NCBI RefSeq assembly: GCF_009372235.1
Contig: NZ_SULL01000021.1
Span: forward strand, 35,326 to 99,325
Direction: 5' to 3'
DNA length: 64,000 nt
Source: Dickeya oryzae
GTDB taxonomy: Bacteria; Pseudomonadota; Gammaproteobacteria; Enterobacterales; Enterobacteriaceae
Position numbers and translations under genes: made by a program. Shown piece by piece: positions 19,779 to 27,610 of this stretch (the first letter of the stretch is position 1; every line of letters begins with the position of its first letter). Under the pieces are notes generated by a model that was given only the letters and a program-made list of their open reading frames with translations, made no database searches and was not told the origin of the DNA.

Positions 19779-20113
19779 GGTGGGCGATTTAACGTTGTAC
19801 GTGACAACAGGCATTTTCCCCTGGCAGGAACAGAGTGAATAAATCATTGGTTGATGGGTTGTTATTAATTCCAGGTAAGTAATTTCATTTGAAATTGATT
19901 ATGTAAGATTGATTTCACACAACTCTCTCATTTTAAGATTATTATCTTTACGGTGTTATGATTCTCTCTGGCCTGATTGCAGCCATTTTGGATTGACAGG
20001 CACAGTATGAGAAGTTATTTTTTATTCACTTTATTTGATTTTATATTCATATGACTTTATATCAATTGACATTGTGACACTCACACACTGTCACTGCGAG
20101 TGATAGGGAAACC
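19779..20113. other. AT-rich intergenic region before the LysE gene
   Basis: About 335 bp with no gene. Composition is AT-rich, and CACTCACACACTGTCACTGCGAGTG shortly before the gene contains a loose CACTC/GAGTG inverted repeat. I see no further defined element. Confidence 0.4.
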
Positions 20114-20758
20114 ATGGAACAAACCAGTTTGATTGCTTTTGCCTTTGCCGCTTTATTGCTAAACCTGAGCCCTGGCCCCTCGTTGTTTTTTGTGAGTGCA
20201 CGGGGAATGAGCCAGGGGAAAGCCGCCGGAGCGGTTTCGGCATTGGGGTTAGCTTCAGGGAGTTCTATTCATGCACTTCTGGCGGGGCTGGGGGTGACGG
20301 CGATTGTCGCTAAAAGCACTTTTATTGCTAATGCCGTCGCGTTGATTGGTGGTGGGTATATTCTCTATCTGGGATGGGGCTCGCTTAAGGCTGCACGTTA
20401 TGCCGGTGAAAATAATGCTACGCAGGCTGCGTCACCCCCTAAAAATAGCTTGATGAAACTGTATCTACAGGCGGTATCGGTAGAGTTTCTTAACCCCAAA
20501 ACGATTCTTTTTTATCTTTCAATATTACCCGGCCTGATTTTAACCGGTGGGTATACGCCCGTACAGGCGCTGCTGGTTTCACTGATTGTACCGGCGACTG
20601 CATTACCGATTGACATGATCGCCGGGTTAACCGGGGGAATGCTGGCCCGTGCGTCGCAAAATAATCGAGTGATGAGTATGGCGCTTAATTATGTATCAGG
20701 CGGCGCACTGGTATTTATTGGTGTTATTCTGCTCTATAAGAATTTTATGGCGAGCTGA
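20114..20758 (+). CDS. LysE/RhtB-family amino-acid exporter
   Basis: This 214-residue inner-membrane protein of the LysE superfamily has about six helices. It has the family N-terminal motif LNLSPGPSLFFVSARGMSQGKAAG near residues 17-40 and the mid motif FLNPKTILFYLSILPG near residue 125. The family exports amino acids such as homoserine, threonine, leucine or lysine; the substrate is not predictable. The start has AGGGAAA just upstream. It is a single gene at the edge of the accessory island. Confidence 0.88.
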   Translation: MEQTSLIAFAFAALLLNLSPGPSLFFVSARGMSQGKAAGAVSALGLASGSSIHALLAGLGVTAIVAKSTFIANAVALIGGGYILYLGWGSLKAARYAGENNATQAASPPKNSLMKLYLQAVSVEFLNPKTILFYLSILPGLILTGGYTPVQALLVSLIVPATALPIDMIAGLTGGMLARASQNNRVMSMALNYVSGGALVFIGVILLYKNFMAS

Positions 20759-20917
20759 TCGTGCTGTTATCACACTGGAATTTTTTTTCAGATATTTGGG
20801 GGAGATTAACGTTAGGATTCACAGTAGCAGTTTTGGGCTGTGTTTGGTATAGAAAATAACAGTGGTATAGTTATGCGACTAAGTTGATAGTCAATAAAAA
20901 AGCAGGAAGTTAACAAT

Positions 20918-21457
20918 ATGAGTAGGCGTTTATGCAGGGATAACCGCACAAAAGTACGAAACATCCCTCGTCGTATAAGGTCACTTAACCGTTGGGCTGA
21001 AACCTTTCATAACCCAGAACGCGCAGTTTTCGCTGAGGATCAACATTACTGGAATTACAAGATACCCGTAGAAATTAATCTTATTCAAGGAAAATACAGT
21101 AAACAAGAAACTAAAGCAGCCTGCGCGCAGGCCATGATTAATGCCTGTTACAACCTGATGCTCGCCACCGCAGATTATGATGACATCCCTCGAATAACTA
21201 GCGTAATTTGCCTCCCGGATATGTTTACAAGTGAAGTCTGTTTATTTCGCTCGGAGGAATACTTTCAAAGTTTCATTACAGAGGGACGTTCTGAAAATGG
21301 TTCATCTATACTCATCAGAGAACGAAGCCTTGCCCAGGAGTGGGGGCTTATTCTTCCTGATGGAGTGCAGGAATTGGGCATTACATTTGATTACTATGGT
21401 GGTGACGACCCGGATGAGTGGTTTTCAGGCGAGCGCTGGTATTATGGGCAGTTATAG
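20918..21457 (+). CDS. DUF3916-like protein of unknown function
   Basis: This 179-residue soluble protein has no signal peptide or membrane segment. The basic N-terminus with RRIRSLNRWAETFHNPE, and the later ITSVICLPDMFTSEVCLFRSEEYF and YYGGDDPDEWFSGERWYYG, recall the DUF3916 family as I remember it. AGGAAG lies 8 nt upstream of the ATG. It is AT-richer than the core genes and lies just left of an IS110 element, so it belongs to the accessory island. Immunity-type small proteins are often like this, but no toxin is beside it. Confidence 0.6.
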   Translation: MSRRLCRDNRTKVRNIPRRIRSLNRWAETFHNPERAVFAEDQHYWNYKIPVEINLIQGKYSKQETKAACAQAMINACYNLMLATADYDDIPRITSVICLPDMFTSEVCLFRSEEYFQSFITEGRSENGSSILIRERSLAQEWGLILPDGVQELGITFDYYGGDDPDEWFSGERWYYGQL

Positions 21458-21592
21458 TGACTTTACCTGTATTTGCTCAGACCTGTGCTCTGGCAGCGTT
21501 CAGTTCCACAAACAATCAACCCTTATAGTCAGCTATTGGCACTTGGCGGACATCTTTGCGGCAAGGTTCGCTCAGAGCGAAATATAGACTTT

Positions 21593-21773
21593 CATACCCT
21601 GAACGTTACGCTATTAGGTGATCCAGGGTATGCACTTGCTGGTTACGAATATTGAGCGAGAATCATGCGATGATCACCGCTTTTCTTTCGAGCCAGCAAG
21701 TGCTCCACGTTCGTTAACGAATACTCAGGGCATGCAGACAAACTGCTGACTATATTTCTTTCGAAGAACGTGG
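21593..21773 (+). ncRNA. Candidate bridge RNA of the IS110 element
   Basis: Three consecutive stem-loops precede the transposase. Stem 1 is CATACCCTG/CAGGGTATG (21593-21632). Stem 2 is GCACTTGCTGG/CCAGCAAGTGC (21632-21703). Stem 3 is CCACGTTC/GAACGTGG (21705-21773). Stems 2 and 3 enclose large loops of about 50 nt that share a 5' motif ACGAATA (21645-21651 and 21717-21723) and a 3' motif TTTCTTTCGA (21682-21691 and 21755-21764). This is the expected plan of a target-binding loop followed by a donor-binding loop. In the donor loop, CTCAGGGC (21724-21731) equals the right end at 23064-23071 and CTATATTTC (21750-21758) is the reverse complement of the left end at 21579-21587. Confidence 0.75.
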
Positions 21774-21808
21774 AATGCATACCAATCCTCGATAAAAAGG
21801 AGTTGGTG

Positions 21809-23047
21809 ATGACTGCGATAAATCAGTTTACTGCTCATATTGGCCTCGACTGGGCGGATAAAAAACACGATGTATGTGTTCAGTTTAATAATGGCGAGCG
21901 AGTCTTCCATGTCATTGAACATACGCCAGAAGCACTTGATACCTGGCTGAAAGCATTGCACAAAAAAGTGAAAGGCAGGATCGCAGTCGCCATTGAACTT
22001 AAAAAAGGCCCGGTGGTTTTCGCGCTACAAAAATACCCGTTTATTACTGTTTTTCCTGTTCATGCGTTATCGCTTGCTCGCTACAGGCAGACCTTCTGGC
22101 CCAGCGGGGCAAAAGACGACCCGCAGGATGCAGAACTGGCGCTGGAACTGATGTTACGTTATCCCAAAAAGATCAAAGCCATTGAACCCGACAAAGCGGA
22201 TATTCGACTACTTCAACAGCTGGTTGAACAGCGTCGGCAACTCATTGAAGACAAACGTCGTTTTGTGAACAGGTTAATCAACACTCTCAAACAATATTAT
22301 CCTCAACTTCTGGAATGGTTCTCACATCGAAGTAGCTTACTGTTGTGTGAACTGATTATGAGATGGCCCAGTCTGCAACAACTGAAACGCGCCAGGCGCG
22401 ACACTATTCGCAACTTTCTTAATGCCAAAGGTGGCCGCGCAACAGTCCTTACCGAGCAACGAGTTGCGAGTATCGACAATGCGATCCCGTTGACGACAGA
22501 CCCGAGTGTTATAGAGGCTAATACTTTGATGGCAACAGCACTGGCGGCACAAATTAAAGTCGTGAGTGAAATCATCAAAACCTATGACGAACGAATCGAA
22601 ACGTTGTTTGATACATTGCCAGCTGCAGAGTTATTTAAATCACTTCCGAGCATGGGGCCGTGTATGGGCCCACGTATGCTTGCTGCACTTGGAGATAACC
22701 GTGACCGTTTTAATAGTGCAGAAGAAATTCAAAACTACGCAGGTATCGCGCCAGTAACCGAGCGAAGCGGTCAAAAATCCTGGGTACACTGGCGATGGCA
22801 ATGTGCCAAGTTCGTCCGTCAGACATTCGTGGAATGGGCTGCGAAGACGGTTAACTCATCATATTGGTCCAGACTGTATTATCAGAGCCTCAGAAAGAAG
22901 GGTAAATCTCACCAGTCTGCTATCCGGGCACTGGTGTTCAAATGGAGCCGGATAATTTATAGCTGCTGGAAGAGCAGAACCTGTTACGACGAAGCAAAAT
23001 ACTTACTGGCTCTGGAAGAGCGAAAATCGCCCTTACTGAAGCCATAG
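21809..23047 (+). CDS. IS110-family transposase (RuvC-like DEDD recombinase)
   Basis: This 412-residue protein has the N-terminal RuvC-like DEDD domain: IGLDWADKKHD (first Asp), AVAIELKKG (Glu), and KDDPQDAELALEL (the last Asp pair). The C-terminal Transposase_20 domain contains LPSMGPCMGPRMLAALGDN and APVTERSGQKSW, with the serine used for strand transfer. IS110 enzymes use an RNA guide from the same element to join donor and target. The start at 21809 follows AAAAAGGAG with a 6-nt spacer; the longer frame from 21770 overlaps the RNA. It appears full-length and intact. Confidence 0.93.
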   Translation: MTAINQFTAHIGLDWADKKHDVCVQFNNGERVFHVIEHTPEALDTWLKALHKKVKGRIAVAIELKKGPVVFALQKYPFITVFPVHALSLARYRQTFWPSGAKDDPQDAELALELMLRYPKKIKAIEPDKADIRLLQQLVEQRRQLIEDKRRFVNRLINTLKQYYPQLLEWFSHRSSLLLCELIMRWPSLQQLKRARRDTIRNFLNAKGGRATVLTEQRVASIDNAIPLTTDPSVIEANTLMATALAAQIKVVSEIIKTYDERIETLFDTLPAAELFKSLPSMGPCMGPRMLAALGDNRDRFNSAEEIQNYAGIAPVTERSGQKSWVHWRWQCAKFVRQTFVEWAAKTVNSSYWSRLYYQSLRKKGKSHQSAIRALVFKWSRIIYSCWKSRTCYDEAKYLLALEERKSPLLKP

Positions 23048-23071
23048 AGAGCTTGTTGAATGTCTCAGGGC

Positions 23072-23187
23072 GTGAAGCGGAGGTTCGCATTCTTTATCAC
23101 TGCGCATGATGAATAACTAACATTGACGCATAAATGAATAGTAGAAGCTTCTAAGATCCGGCTTGAGACCGTACTGAGTTTCCCTCT
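23072..23187. other. Intergenic stretch right of the IS110 element
   Basis: Non-coding, AT-rich, with no recognised element. It carries AAGCGG (23075-23080), which would pair with CCGCTT in the target loop of the bridge RNA candidate and so may be part of the original insertion site. Confidence 0.4.
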
Positions 23188-23359
23188 CTAAATAGCTGCG
23201 CCTAATACCGTACACCTACCGTTTACTGATATGTGGCATGTTGCGTAAGGGCAACACATCCGAGGCCCAATGCAGTGCGGCCAGACAGAGAAAACAGCTC
23301 CAACACCTTACCCTGCAAGGGCTGGACGAAAGTGGAGCACTATTCCGCGCAGCTATTTA
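23188..23359. repeat. 172-bp element with perfect 14-bp inverted ends
   Basis: CTAAATAGCTGCGC at 23188-23201 is repeated exactly in reverse complement at 23346-23359. Between them are smaller stems: TGTTGC/GCAACA around 23239-23256 and GCTCCA/TGGAGC around 23301-23336. It could be a miniature inverted-repeat element or a structured RNA closed by a long terminal stem. It lies between the IS110 element and the AbiE-type pair. I do not recognise the family. Confidence 0.55.
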
Positions 23360-23519
23360 GTAGATCATGAGGCGCACTTGTTACAAGTCTGAAGCCGGTA
23401 TCAATAGCGATACCTCTGATCTGCGCCCCAATCTTTACACTGGGCAAAAATCAACTGGCACAATTGGACTAAATGATGCAGAATCAGTTCTATGATTTCG
23501 TGTTTTTGAGGTATCGAAA

Positions 23520-24179
23520 ATGCCTAAATTAATTCATAAATCACATGTCAAGGTAGGCATTAATTCTTACGTCAATTCCTACGTCAGCCATCAACTACCT
23601 GGGCGTGTTTTCACACATGATCAACTGATTGAACGCAAGGGCATTACTGAAGATCAGCGATCTGCGACGTTGAAGGCATTAAGCCGGATGGTTGGCGAAA
23701 AAAAAATCGTTCGCGTATCTCAAGGCGTTTATTATCGCCCTAGAATGAGCCGTTTCGGCAGTTTGCCCATTGAACCTCGAGAGCTCATCACTGCTGTTAC
23801 TAAGTCAAAGAAGGTAACCATTGTTCCTGCGGGCGTTTCGGCTGTTAATGCTTTGGGGCTAGATACTCAATTACCGATGGTGCACAGCTTTTTCACTTCA
23901 GAGCGTCTTCGTGCAAAGTACAATGTTAAAAATGTAAAATTCGAATATAAAGAATCCCTTCAATATTTTGTTGAAAGATTTAATATAAAAGATGAAGAAC
24001 AGCGAGCCAAAGCATTACTTTTCTGGAGCGCTTTAAGCCACATTAATAGAGATGATGCATCCTTCTACAAGGATAAACTGTATAAGAGGTTCAGGGAACT
24101 TCTTACCCCACAGACTCAAGAATCTTTCTTCAGGGCCCTTCCAGCTTCAATGAGATGGGTTAGTAAATCTCTTATATAG
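23520..24179 (+). CDS. AbiEi-type antitoxin (DUF6088-like)
   Basis: This 219-residue protein begins with a winged-helix-like segment (VSHQLPGRVFTHDQLIERKGI, then TLKALSRMVGEKKIVRVSQGVYYRP). It continues as in type IV antitoxins of the AbiEi group (REVI-like EPRELITAVTKSKK, VTIVPAGVSAVNALGL). These proteins repress their own promoter and neutralise the AbiEii nucleotidyltransferase toxin. It sits 10 bp before the toxin gene, in the right order for such pairs. The operon is AT-rich, consistent with transfer. Confidence 0.8.
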   Translation: MPKLIHKSHVKVGINSYVNSYVSHQLPGRVFTHDQLIERKGITEDQRSATLKALSRMVGEKKIVRVSQGVYYRPRMSRFGSLPIEPRELITAVTKSKKVTIVPAGVSAVNALGLDTQLPMVHSFFTSERLRAKYNVKNVKFEYKESLQYFVERFNIKDEEQRAKALLFWSALSHINRDDASFYKDKLYKRFRELLTPQTQESFFRALPASMRWVSKSLI

Positions 24180-24189
24180 GCGTAACTGA

Positions 24190-25239
24190 TTGGCTAAATT
24201 ATTTTCACTCCCTCATGAGGAATGGGGTGATGTGTTTAAAACGGCAGAGAATATCCATCCACTTGGCTACCCTGCTTATATTATAGAAAAAGACTTCTGG
24301 GTCACCCAGACGTTGCTAGTTATTTACAATGTGATTGCACCCTCTATGTCTGAAAAGTCGAACGCTCCCTTTATATTTAAAGGAGGAACTTCGTTATCAA
24401 AATGTTTTGGCATAATAAATCGGATGTCGGAAGATATCGATCTTTCAATTGCCCTTGATTTGTTGGGCTGTAGCAGAGTAGTCAAGAAAGAGGGCGACAG
24501 TAGAAAAAGCCGTAGACGAGAGGCTGAGGCTATCGATGATATCGCTAAATCTTTTATAAGAGATGAGCTTTATCCAAAAGTAAATACTCTCTTAACAGAG
24601 ATGGATGGCCGTATAAACGTTGAAATTGCTGATGATAAACCTCTTGACATATCCATATTCTATCCCAAATCCCTCACTGAAGATGATTATGGTGGTGCTG
24701 TTCAGCCCAGAGTATTGCTGGAAACAGGGGGGCTTTCATTAAACAACCCTACGGAAATAAAAAGTATTCAGCACATGCTTGGTGAATGTATTGAAAAACT
24801 CAAGGATGAGGATGTTGAAATTAATGTGCTCTCGTTATCACCCCAGAGAACAATGCTTGAAAAAATATTTGGGATACATGTTAACCTCACGCAGAATAGC
24901 CGGAGGCCCAAATATGCAAGACACCTGTATGATATAGTGATGCTTTATGAAGCTGAGCAAGGTTGGTGCAAGGATAAAACCTTATTCTTGGATGGAGTTG
25001 ATTTTTCAGATGTCCATTATAAAACTCACGAAGCGTCATGTAACTCTGCCGAGACGGGACCCATTATACTTGTACCAGTCAATGATGAAACTCGTGAATA
25101 TTACCGACGTGACTGGCTTGGTATGGCTGATATGTTTCCTAGGGGCAATTTGCCGTTCTCGTTTGATGACCTTATTGAACGAACAAAAGTGATTGAAAAC
25201 GATATTAATGAAGTTTTTTATAATCTGAAAACACAATGA
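24190..25239 (+). CDS. AbiEii/AbiGii-type nucleotidyltransferase toxin
   Basis: This 349-residue protein is of the nucleotidyl transferase AbiEii/AbiGii toxin family (PF08843). Its core motif FIFKGGTSLSKCFGIINRMSEDIDLSI near residues 60-85 contains the GGTSLSK and the metal-binding SEDIDL residues. A second acidic block is near residue 150 (INVEIADDKPLDISIFYP). LEKIFGIHVN and RPKYARHLYDIVMLYE follow as usual. Members cause growth arrest and phage abortive infection by adding nucleotides to tRNA ends in studied cases. The start is TTG at 24190, 10 bp after the antitoxin gene; the ribosome site is weak, suggesting coupling. Confidence 0.87.
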   Translation: MAKLFSLPHEEWGDVFKTAENIHPLGYPAYIIEKDFWVTQTLLVIYNVIAPSMSEKSNAPFIFKGGTSLSKCFGIINRMSEDIDLSIALDLLGCSRVVKKEGDSRKSRRREAEAIDDIAKSFIRDELYPKVNTLLTEMDGRINVEIADDKPLDISIFYPKSLTEDDYGGAVQPRVLLETGGLSLNNPTEIKSIQHMLGECIEKLKDEDVEINVLSLSPQRTMLEKIFGIHVNLTQNSRRPKYARHLYDIVMLYEAEQGWCKDKTLFLDGVDFSDVHYKTHEASCNSAETGPIILVPVNDETREYYRRDWLGMADMFPRGNLPFSFDDLIERTKVIENDINEVFYNLKTQ

Positions 25240-25315
25240 TGGCGAATTCATAATAAGTCAAACACCCTGTTTCCCGAAGACGTATCTTCATAGCCAAAGG
25301 TCGCCAAGTCCGATG

Positions 25316-25349
25316 TGAGAGAAGTGCAGAAACGTCTGCACTTCTCTCA
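25316..25349. terminator. Long perfect hairpin between convergent island genes
   Basis: TGAGAGAAGTGCAGA, AACG, TCTGCACTTCTCTCA is a 15-bp perfect stem with a 4-nt loop, placed between the convergent toxin and nuclease-like genes. It probably acts as a two-way terminator although there is no T-tract. Confidence 0.75.
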
Positions 25350-25402
25350 TGCTCACTATGTCCGTCTTGAAAATGGCTACCGGAGGCGTGGCAATTAATA
25401 TG

Positions 25403-26476
25403 CTATTTACCAGTATACTCGAGTGTGTTGAACTCAGTGTTTGGCTGTTGGCTTATAAGCCACAAAGGTAAGTTCTTCCCCTTGTAACCTTCGGGTATGG
25501 TTATTGAAAGAGCATGTGGCTCCAGCATTGTATCGATGGAGGTTACCCGTCGCTCGTTTACCGTCAGCTCGTTGAACGCTGTGGTAATCATAGAACTGAG
25601 ATTACCGATGAAGTCGAAGCCATTTAGTTCACTATTATCTGGGTTTTTAGGTCTAAAGATATATCTTACGCTATGTAATTCTCCACTCTCTTCTAAAATT
25701 GCTTCTGCGTCACCGCAATCCCAATCTCCAAAGCGCATGAAATAAAACGCCATGTTTTTTTCGTGACTGTCATCTACTTCATTACCATCGCAGTAGATTT
25801 TTACATCACCAATAATGAATTGTGCTTGATTATTATCGTCAATTGATGCGTCTTTATTTTTATCTGCTATAAGTTCGAAGACTAAATCTGGTTTTGTGCC
25901 AATCATCAAGTCGCCAAGCATACCCATATTATTATTTGCCAGTGAATGAATTAAGTTTGTTTCATATTTACGATCAAGTTCGATAAATGCACTTTTGGGG
26001 AGCATTGCCCAGCGGTTGATGCAACGATAGTAGATTGCATAATAGACAGGTATGCCATGAAGTTCACTGTACCTTTCAATTTTATCAATGTTTTCTTTAT
26101 GTAGAAGGAATGAGGCTTGAGGCCTCGCTTGGTTGCAATTCTTTACTTCAACGAATATGGACGTGCCATCGTTAAGTATCAATTTATAATCAGGCGGTTG
26201 TATGTCAGCATCGGCAGCGAAGCCTTCTCCTGCATCCTCAGATTTGATGAATTTACAGCCACCGAGTCCAGCGGCAAGGTTCCCAAAGAGAGCTTCAACT
26301 CTTTTACCATGAACAAGCATTTCATTACTTTGTGATGTCTTTAATAACTCTCCAAAGCTTGTCATAAATGCGTCAAAATCTTCTTGAACGTGTAGCTTGT
26401 AACCTCGCCCACGGCTTAGTTCTGAATAGATCTCAAGGGGTGCATATTTTTCAGGATTTCTTTGTATACGTTTCAT
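25403..26476 (-). CDS. PD-(D/E)XK nuclease-like protein of a probable defence island
   Basis: This 357-residue soluble protein has a motif IQPPDYKLILNDGTSIFVEVKNC near residues 92-114. It fits the PD-(D/E)XK nuclease core, with Asp in PPDYK and Glu and Lys in VEVKN. An upstream Glu (VEALFGNLAAGLGG) could be the remaining conserved acidic residue. I do not recognise a named family. Its AT-rich composition and place beside an AbiE-type pair suggest a defence role, such as a restriction or DNA-damage nuclease. No methyltransferase partner is visible in the window. Confidence 0.65.
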   Translation of the reverse strand: MKRIQRNPEKYAPLEIYSELSRGRGYKLHVQEDFDAFMTSFGELLKTSQSNEMLVHGKRVEALFGNLAAGLGGCKFIKSEDAGEGFAADADIQPPDYKLILNDGTSIFVEVKNCNQARPQASFLLHKENIDKIERYSELHGIPVYYAIYYRCINRWAMLPKSAFIELDRKYETNLIHSLANNNMGMLGDLMIGTKPDLVFELIADKNKDASIDDNNQAQFIIGDVKIYCDGNEVDDSHEKNMAFYFMRFGDWDCGDAEAILEESGELHSVRYIFRPKNPDNSELNGFDFIGNLSSMITTAFNELTVNERRVTSIDTMLEPHALSITIPEGYKGKNLPLWLISQQPNTEFNTLEYTGK

Positions 26477-26495
26477 TTTAAAAATCTTTTTTAGA

Positions 26496-26744
26496 TTAGA
26501 GGTGTGAACTTACACCCCGACATAAGACGAATCCAGTGTAGATATAACTGTCCCAACATCTGTTTTTGGTAAAAAGCCGCCCATCACCCCAGGCATAGCC
26601 CTGAGCCACAAAGTAGCTCAAATCTGAGCCAATACACATAAGATGTTCTTCGCCCACTACCTGCCTATCTATTAAATCAACCCACCTCACCACCTGTCCT
26701 TTTTCCTTCACTATTTCGTCATCCACGCTTCGCCAGCCTGTCAC
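26496..26744 (-). CDS. Small hypothetical protein upstream of the nuclease-like gene
   Basis: An 82-residue frame starting at a GTG (26744) and ending 20 bp before the nuclease-like start, in the same direction. The sequence (EKGQVVRWVDLIDRQVVGEEHL, FVAQGYAWGDGRLFTKN) looks protein-like, but I recognise no family. There is no strong ribosome site. It could be a partner of the nuclease-like gene or a remnant. Confidence 0.4.
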   Translation of the reverse strand: MTGWRSVDDEIVKEKGQVVRWVDLIDRQVVGEEHLMCIGSDLSYFVAQGYAWGDGRLFTKNRCWDSYIYTGFVLCRGVSSHL

Positions 26745-26890
26745 ACAGTGTTGTCAACATAATCCCCAATTTCCCTGACTAAGACGTCAACTCTGTCGAT
26801 AGCTGGCTGCATTCCGGCTCGGTATCGGGGTTAAGCAAAATCCGTGTGCCAGTTGGGATGCGGAGTTGAACCTGCGAGCAGGAGTTTTTT

Positions 26891-27610
26891 ATGGACAGGT
26901 TATCTAGACATCCTACCACTGTGTATCAGGCCATCGCCGCCCGGCTGGAAGAAGAGCTGCGCACGGTGTATCGCTGCGGTGACTATCTGCCGTCCGAACA
27001 GCAACTGGCGGCACGTTATGACGTCAATCGCCATACGCTGCGTCGGGCGGTGGATGAACTGGTCAATAAAGGGCTGGTTCAGCGTCGGCGTGGCATCGGC
27101 ATTCTGGTGCTGATGCGTCCTTATGATTACCCGTTACACGCGCAAACACGTTTTAGCCAGAACCTGCTGGAGCAGGGCAGTCATCCCACCAGCGAACGGT
27201 TGCTGGCGGTGTTGCGACCGGCTAATGCATCCGTGGCGGCGGCGCTGGGGCGGGAAGAGGGCGATGAGGTGATTCACCTGCGAACCCTGCGCCGGGTTAA
27301 CGGCGTACCGGTATCACTGATCGATCACTACCTGCCGAATCTCGACTGGTGGCCCGTGCTACAGCGTTTCACCAGCGGTTCACTGCACGAGTTTCTGGCG
27401 CGTGAGCTACAGCAGTCACTCACCCGCCGTCAAACCCGCATCAGCGCCCGGGCATCACAGGCGAAAGAGGCGCAACTGCTGGAAGTGGCGCCGCAAACCC
27501 CGTTGATGTGTATCCGCACGCTCAATACCTGTAACGGCAGCGACCGGGTGGCGGAGTATTCCGTCAGTCTGGCACGCGCTGACATGATCGAATTGACCAT
27601 GGAGCACTGA
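26891..27610 (+). CDS. phnF: GntR-family regulator of phosphonate use
   Basis: This 239-residue GntR/HutC-type repressor has an N-terminal winged helix (VYQAIAARLEEELRTVYRCGDYLPSEQQLAARYDVNRHTLRRAVDELVNKGLVQRRRGIG). A C-terminal UTRA effector domain follows (EVIHLRTLRRVNGVPVSLIDHYLP). PhnF represses phn genes and may sense a phosphonate pathway intermediate. The ATG at 26891 follows GGAG. It leads a run in which the next genes overlap or touch. I did not find a convincing Pho box in its 146-bp upstream region. Confidence 0.93.
   Translation: MDRLSRHPTTVYQAIAARLEEELRTVYRCGDYLPSEQQLAARYDVNRHTLRRAVDELVNKGLVQRRRGIGILVLMRPYDYPLHAQTRFSQNLLEQGSHPTSERLLAVLRPANASVAAALGREEGDEVIHLRTLRRVNGVPVSLIDHYLPNLDWWPVLQRFTSGSLHEFLARELQQSLTRRQTRISARASQAKEAQLLEVAPQTPLMCIRTLNTCNGSDRVAEYSVSLARADMIELTMEH

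Larger units (their letters stand above)
21579..23071 (+). mobile_element. IS110-family insertion sequence
   Basis: The element consists of a long structured 5' non-coding end, one DEDD transposase gene and a short 3' end, as in the IS110 subgroup. No terminal inverted repeats are expected. The borders given are the two short motifs that match the loop of the upstream RNA: GAAATATAG on the left and CTCAGGGC on the right. The true ends and 2-bp core are probably within about 10 bp of these; the sequence alone does not fix them. Confidence 0.75.

Noticed and set aside
21458..21578. A gene interrupted by the IS110 element
   Set aside because: Joining the two flanks gives no continuous protein-like frame that I can recognise.
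21565..23090. GGTTCGC near both IS110 ends as a target duplication
   Set aside because: IS110 elements do not make 7-bp duplications, and the two copies are not symmetric with respect to the guide matches.
23188..23359. Retron non-coding RNA (inverted ends, internal stems)
   Set aside because: No reverse transcriptase gene is adjacent or elsewhere in the window.
26745..26890. Pho box upstream of phnF
   Set aside because: CTGTCGATAGCTGGCTGC has the right spacing but too many mismatches in both halves.
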